This document shows positions 59,084 through 64,000 of a stretch of DNA of 64,000 nt, piece by piece. Numbering within the stretch: position 1 is the stretch's first letter; each line of letters starts with the position of its first letter. The position numbers were made by a program, and so were the translations under genes. The notes below the pieces were generated by a model, which did no database searches, was not told the origin of the DNA, and worked only from the letters and a program-made list of their open reading frames with translations. Origin of the DNA: Daedaleopsis sinensis (lineage: Eukaryota; Basidiomycota; Agaricomycetes; Polyporales; Polyporaceae); NCBI GenBank assembly GCA_033807695.1, contig CM066310.1:1240001-1304000 (forward strand). Direction: 5' to 3'.

Positions 59084-62000
59084 CTACTTCATCTTCGTGA
59101 ACATGTCGATTGAGTGCTCAAGCAGCGCGATATCCGCCTCGAACGTTTTCCTCTGTCATCACACGCGCGTGAGCCTTCGTATTCACAGCGACAGCGGAAG
59201 CACGTACCTTGTCCTCGTTCGCCACGCGGACATTTGCCGGCACGGTGGTCTCGTAGTCCGCCTGCGCCTCGACCTTCTCGATCTTGGACAGGTTCATCTT
59301 CGCCAGCGCGAGCTTCTTCTCGCACTTGTTGATCTCCCCGTCGATGTCGACTTGGCCCTGTGCGCAGTCGCTGGCTCAGTAAAGGAGACTCCGTGGTATG
59401 CGCGTGCCGCACATACCCTGACCAGCACGTGCACGAAGATCGTTGGGGTGAGCACCTCGGACCCACATCCCGCGGGGACGCCGCTGATGTCGCGCACGAC
59501 CTCCACGGACTTACAATTCTTCGTGAGCGCGAGGAACGTCGGGACTTGTGATTGGAAGAGCTCTGCGTCCGACTCTGTCTCCGCTCGGATGTATACTACA
59601 GTCCGAGAACTCAGTATGTTTCCTCATGTAACAAACGAATCGGGAGCGTACCGTGCAGATTCTGTTGAATGTTGTATGAAGCTGCGAGTCCGCGAGAAGA
59701 TTTAACGGCCGAGAAGACCAGGTCGAACTCTCGCTCCGCGTCCGTGAACTCGGTCGACTTGTCCTAGAATGTACGACGGGTGAGCTAAGATCAAATAATG
59801 ATCGTTCCAGGCATATCTACGCACGAAGGTCGGGTACTTGGCCAGCATGATCGAAGGTGTGGGATCGTTGGGTCGTCGGGGCAAACGCTGCCAGAGCTCC
59901 TCGGTGACGAAAGGCATGAAAGGATGAAGGAGACGGAGACCGTGATCCAAGCAGGTATACAACGTCTGTTGAGCCGACTTGCGTGTGGTATCTGATGCAG
60001 ACTCGTCCGTCATCGGTTTCATCGCTTCCTGTAAACGCACGTTACGGTTTGGGTTAGGAACAGCAGGAGATGCATTTGCTCACGATGTATACGTCGCACA
60101 GCTCATAGAGCCAGAAGTTGTACGCGGCACCTGTCGCATTCATGAAGTTCCTGTCGCTCAACTGCTTGTTGATCTCGTCCGCAGCGAGGTTGAGCTTGTG
60201 CAGGATCCACTTCTCCACGAGGCTCTCGTTACCAGTTGGCTAAACGATACACCTTGAATACGCTCGGTCCTCGTGGATGTTATATTAGAGACGTACCTTG
60301 GCTGTCGGTTCAGGGACGAACTTCTCGTCAAGCTTTAACATAGCGAACTTCGTCGCATTGAAGATCTTGTTGCAGAATTTGCGGTAGCCTTCTACACGAA
60401 GGATCTCCAAGTTGATGTCCCGTCCTAATGGTTCGCACAGAGGGCATCGTGAATGCCAGTCGAGCTACAGAATGAACAGTGGACTTACCTCCACCGGAAT
60501 ATGCGCATAGTGCGAACCTCAGAGCATCAGTACCACACTGGGGGATGCCCTTCGGGAAGTCCTTCTTCTGGCCAGCCTTCGCCTTCTGGATCTCGCGCTC
60601 GTCAAGATTGCCTTCGTACAGCTTCTCATGGAGAGCCTCGAGGTCTAGCCCTTGAATGACGTCGATGGGGTCGATGACATTGCCGAGCGATTTCGACATC
60701 TTTCGCCCGTGTGCGTCACGGATCATGGCGTGGCAATAGACCTCAGAGAACGGCACCTTGCCAGTGAGGTGGATACCGAGGAGAACCATGCGAGCAACCC
60801 AGAAGAAGATAATGTCCCATCCAGTTTCGAGCATCGAGGCCGGGTAGAACTGGGCGAAATCGTTGGTCTGTGATCCTTGGTGAGTAATATGAGCGGACGG
60901 CCAATAGCGACAATACGGACGTTCTGAGGCCAACCCATGATCGACCATGGCCAGAGTCCTGAAGAAAACCACGTGTCGAGGACATCCTCATCCTGCTCGA
61001 GGGTGAACTTCGCATCGCCAGCAACCTTCTTCGCGTTGACGGTGGCCTCTTCGATCGTACGACCAACGATCCAATGCTTGCCATCGTTGCGCTGCACATG
61101 ATTTGTCAATCTTCGTAATTTCGATTCAGCGATTCAACGATGCGCTACGCACGTCTTGGTCCTGACCCTCGATGTTGACGAAGTAAGCTGGACAGCGGTG
61201 ACCCCACCAAAGCTGACGGGAGATACACCAGTCCTGGATACCCTCCAGCCAGCGGTACCACTCGCTCTCCGAAGATTTCGGCGCAATATTGAGGTCTCCC
61301 GCGCGCGTTCGCTAACAGGAAAATAAAAATGAGGACTTCGAAACGACTGTCAGCCATGACACATGCGCACCTTGAGTGCCTCCTCCGCGAGAGGTTGGCA
61401 GTTCACCCACCACTGCGGTTTGAGAATCGGCTCGATAACATCACCGGACTTGCTGCATATGGGGATCTGCATGGGGTTGTCCTTGGTCTCGATGTACAAT
61501 CCTGCATCTTTGAGAGCCTGGACCACCGCGACACGAGCGTGGAACCGCTTCATTCCCTTGAACTTCTCACCCGCGTTGTCGTTGAACGTGCCGTCGTCGT
61601 TGAGAATATTGATGAATTCAAGTTTGTGGCGCATGCCGACTTCGTAATCGTTCGGGTCGTGTGCAGGCGTGATCTTCACAGCGCCGGTACCAAACGCCAT
61701 ATCAACAACGATGTCATCCGTGATGATAGGAATGCGGCGGTCAAGGAATGGGTGCTTTGCAAACTTGCCATGCAAGTGCTAGGAAGGAATCAATCAGTCG
61801 CATTGAATGCCTAAGTCGCGACACGGTGAGTGCGAGAATACCTTGTACCGCGGGTCCTCAGGGTGAACAGCGATAGCAGTATCACCGAGCATCGTCTCCG
61901 GACGAGTGGTTGCGACAATGATATTTTCGTCTACCACAATTCAGCACTTCGCTATGGTGTAATCGGAACGAGCTCACCAGAACCGTCGATTGGATACGCG

Positions 62001-63346
62001 AACGAAGTGATCACTCCAAACTCGAACTTCTCTTTGATGTCATACCCAGGGACGTTGAGCAATGTTCGGCCGTCCAGTTGTTTTTGGTCAACCTGATACA
62101 GGGATCGGTATATATGGCAGGCGGCAGGCTGAGAGACAACACACCTCCAAGTTTGACAACGTAGTGTTGAGCTGCACACACCAATTGACGAGACGATTTG
62201 CACGGTAGATGATGCCCTCCTCGTGCAGACGACAGAAGGTCTCAATGACAGCTTTCGAGAGTCCCTGATGATGAACAATAAATTGCAGTCAGAAAACACG
62301 GAGGAAGCTTAACACACCTCGTCCATGGTGAAGGCAACGCGATTCCAATCATAACTTCCTCCGAGTCTCCGTAGTTGGTTGGTGATACGGCTCTGGTAGC
62401 TGGTGGAGTGTCACGACCAAGCAGCGATAGAGAAGATGGCACCAACATACTCTTCCTTCCACTCCCAGACCTTCTCGACGAACTTCTCGCGTCCCAAGTC
62501 ATGTCGCGTCTTGCCGGTCTTGTACAGTCGTTTCTCTACAACAGACTGGGTCGAGATCCCAGCGTGATCGAACCCTGGCACGAATAGAGTCGTCTTTCCC
62601 AACATTCGATTCCTGTGTGTAGATTCTAGCGGAGCATTGCGTCGCACGAAGAGGGCACATACCATCGAACCATGCAGTCCTGGATTGCGACGGTGAGGGC
62701 ATGCCCGATGTGCAGGCTGCCGGTAACGTTGGGAGGCGGGGAGGGAATGACGAAGACGCCTTCGGGTTTGACTTTGCCGTCCTCGGTCAACTGTGGGGAG
62801 AAGAACCCTTGCGCATCCCACCAGTCATACCAGGCGGCCTCGACGGCAATGGGGTTGTAGCCACTTGACATGGGTTCTGATAGGTCTGGATGCGAGTAAT
62901 ACGGTCAGCGGACGAAGCTTGCAGGAACAGGATCCTTGCGCACCTTTCTTCTCTCCACTAGGTGTAGTGTTCACAAAAGGTGCCTCCTCCTCCTTCTCCT
63001 TCTCCTTCTTCGCCTTCTTCTCGCCGGCGGGTGCGGTGGCAGCAGCCTTAGCAGCCTTGGCCGCCTTCAAGGCAAGCCTAGCCTCATTCTCCTTTTTCTT
63101 CGCGAGCTTCTTCTCTGCATAGGACGGACTCAGTTATGATAGTCTGGCACCGTGAAGCTATGTTTGACACGGACCGGCACTCTTCGTGAGTGGGGTGGCA
63201 GCTCCGGAGTCGGGGGTCGAGTCTGGAGCTGGGGCAGTTTGGGGGATGGATGGATCTGACATGGCGCGGAGGGGAGAATGGAGGAGGCGTCGACAAGGAC
63301 GATGGGAGAGCGGGAGGAAGATCAATCGATATACTGGACGGTGCAT
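59084..63346 (-). CDS. VAS1: Valyl-tRNA synthetase, probable dual mitochondrial/cytosolic product
   Basis: This class I synthetase charges tRNA-Val. Two in-frame starts are visible. The first, at 63346, gives [20 protein letters not shown], a presequence with seven Arg and no acid before the second start at 63262, [21 protein letters not shown] Lys-rich linker ([12 protein letters not shown]) leads to [19 protein letters not shown]. The HIGH motif is in [19 protein letters not shown]. Further landmarks are [18 protein letters not shown], editing-domain sequence around [19 protein letters not shown], and KMSKS in [15 protein letters not shown]. The anticodon-binding region includes [14 protein letters not shown], and a C-terminal coiled-coil arm ends MFTKMK. 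Many short introns are present. Only one of the two forms is expected to enter mitochondria. Confidence 0.93.
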
Positions 63347-63569
63347 CCAGCTTCACAAGCAATAAATAAAGTTAGAAGGCGAGTCATTCTTCGATCACGA
63401 TCTCCCATCCTCTCTCCATCTAATCTTATCTGCCACACGCGTCTCCTATGATCATGATTTGCTCAAGACACCTCAATCAAATACATCATTGACTATCATC
63501 TTCTGAGCATAGTCGGCAACGGAGACTACGAATACATCTAGCCAAGTCTCAAGAGCACGCAGCCATCTA

Positions 63570-64000
63570 CTATAGCCCGCCCATCTCAACGTCCCCGTCC
63601 GCATCTGGGCCACTGCCGACCGCCGCACCGCTTCCCAGATCCTGCGAGTCCGCCAACAGCGCCTCCGCCGCCTCCCGGATCGACGCAATCTTGGCTCGCA
63701 TGACCTTAATCGACTCAGGGAAGAGCGACTCGGGAGTATACGGCCCTTCTGACTCCACGCTGACTAGAAAGTCATGCATAATCAGACGGTGCGCGAGACA
63801 GAATGAACAAGATTGAGACACACAGATGAACCAGTCGCGGATGCGCTTGAGCTCGACGCAGCCTTCGAACTCTTTGTGTCGTAGGACTTCGCGAGACATC
63901 GTCTCTTTACGAAGGTGCTTCTCGTCAATTGAGACCTGTACAAGATTCCCGCGTGAGCCGAGGGCGTTGCTGGGAAGAGAGAAGAGTCGATAACGGAAAG
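63570..64000 (-). CDS. RPC40: RNA polymerase I and III subunit AC40, C-terminal part, cut by right edge
   Basis: This is the common subunit of RNA polymerases I and III, related to the bacterial alpha subunit. The visible exons read VSIDEKHLRKE, MSREVLRHKEFEGCVEL, RIRDWFI and, after an intron at about 63775-63832, FSVESEGPYTPESLFPESIK and VMRAKIASIREAAEALL. These are the family's C-terminal landmarks (SREVLRH, FSVES.G.y.Pe.LF). A short Gly/Asp-rich tail ends DVEMGGL, stop at 63572-63570. The N-terminal majority lies outside the window. It is tandem with VAS1, 223 bp upstream. Confidence 0.85.
   Translation of the reverse strand, partial: FRYRLFSLPSNALGSRGNLVQVSIDEKHLRKETMSREVLRHKEFEGCVELKRIRDWFICVSQSCSFCLAHRLIMHDFLVSVESEGPYTPESLFPESIKVMRAKIASIREAAEALLADSQDLGSGAAVGSGPDADGDVEMGGL

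Overview
The window comes from a filamentous basidiomycete, most likely an Agaricomycete. The genes are split by many short introns of about 50-65 bp. Plavaka-type and DUF6589-type element proteins, a lineage-expanded protein-kinase-like family and a Crinkler/RHS-like P-loop protein all point the same way, as do the fungal housekeeping genes. No prokaryotic features, rRNA, tRNA or CRISPR were seen. Gene models were spliced by eye from GT/GC-AG junctions and reading-frame continuity, so exon limits are approximate unless stated.

Region by region. (1) 1-9.2 kb is a transposon nest. It holds a decayed DUF6589-type gene running off the left edge, a decayed Plavaka transposase, and a complete-ended 4.56-kb hAT element with an 8-bp target duplication on both sides. 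The hAT carries a broken transposase and an apparently intact second gene. Just beyond it lies a 627-bp hAT-type MITE with its own 8-bp duplication. (2) 10.5-36 kb is a conserved gene block: glucose-6-phosphate isomerase, the splicing factor CLF1, ornithine carbamoyltransferase, glycogen synthase, a Crinkler/RHS-like P-loop protein, the ribosome-biogenesis factor MAK21/NOC1, a tetraspanin, the ALG2 mannosyltransferase, a small protein with a repeated GxGxxYxYL motif, and 3-ketodihydrosphingosine reductase. Two copies of one small inverted-repeat element sit inside introns of the neighbouring divergent tetraspanin and ALG2 genes, each in the sense of its host.

(3) 36.6-58.8 kb is bracketed by a large inverted duplication with arms of about 2.48 kb and a spacer of about 16.6 kb. 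Each arm carries two related genes of an unrecognised family. The right arm also has a 584-bp MITE with a 3-bp duplication, and the left arm keeps the unoccupied site. The spacer holds a probable mitochondrial protein with an internal duplication, a small membrane protein, a tandem array of five protein-kinase-like genes or fragments (two intact, three broken), and a cytochrome P450 pseudogene. (4) 59-64 kb returns to housekeeping genes: valyl-tRNA synthetase, with two in-frame starts that would give mitochondrial and cytosolic forms, and the C-terminal end of the RNA polymerase I/III subunit AC40.

The housekeeping genes are functionally unrelated (glycolysis and glycogen, splicing, arginine synthesis, ribosome assembly, N-glycosylation, sphingolipids, translation) and form no operon-like unit. 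The biological interest lies in the mobile elements and the accessory segment between the inverted arms.
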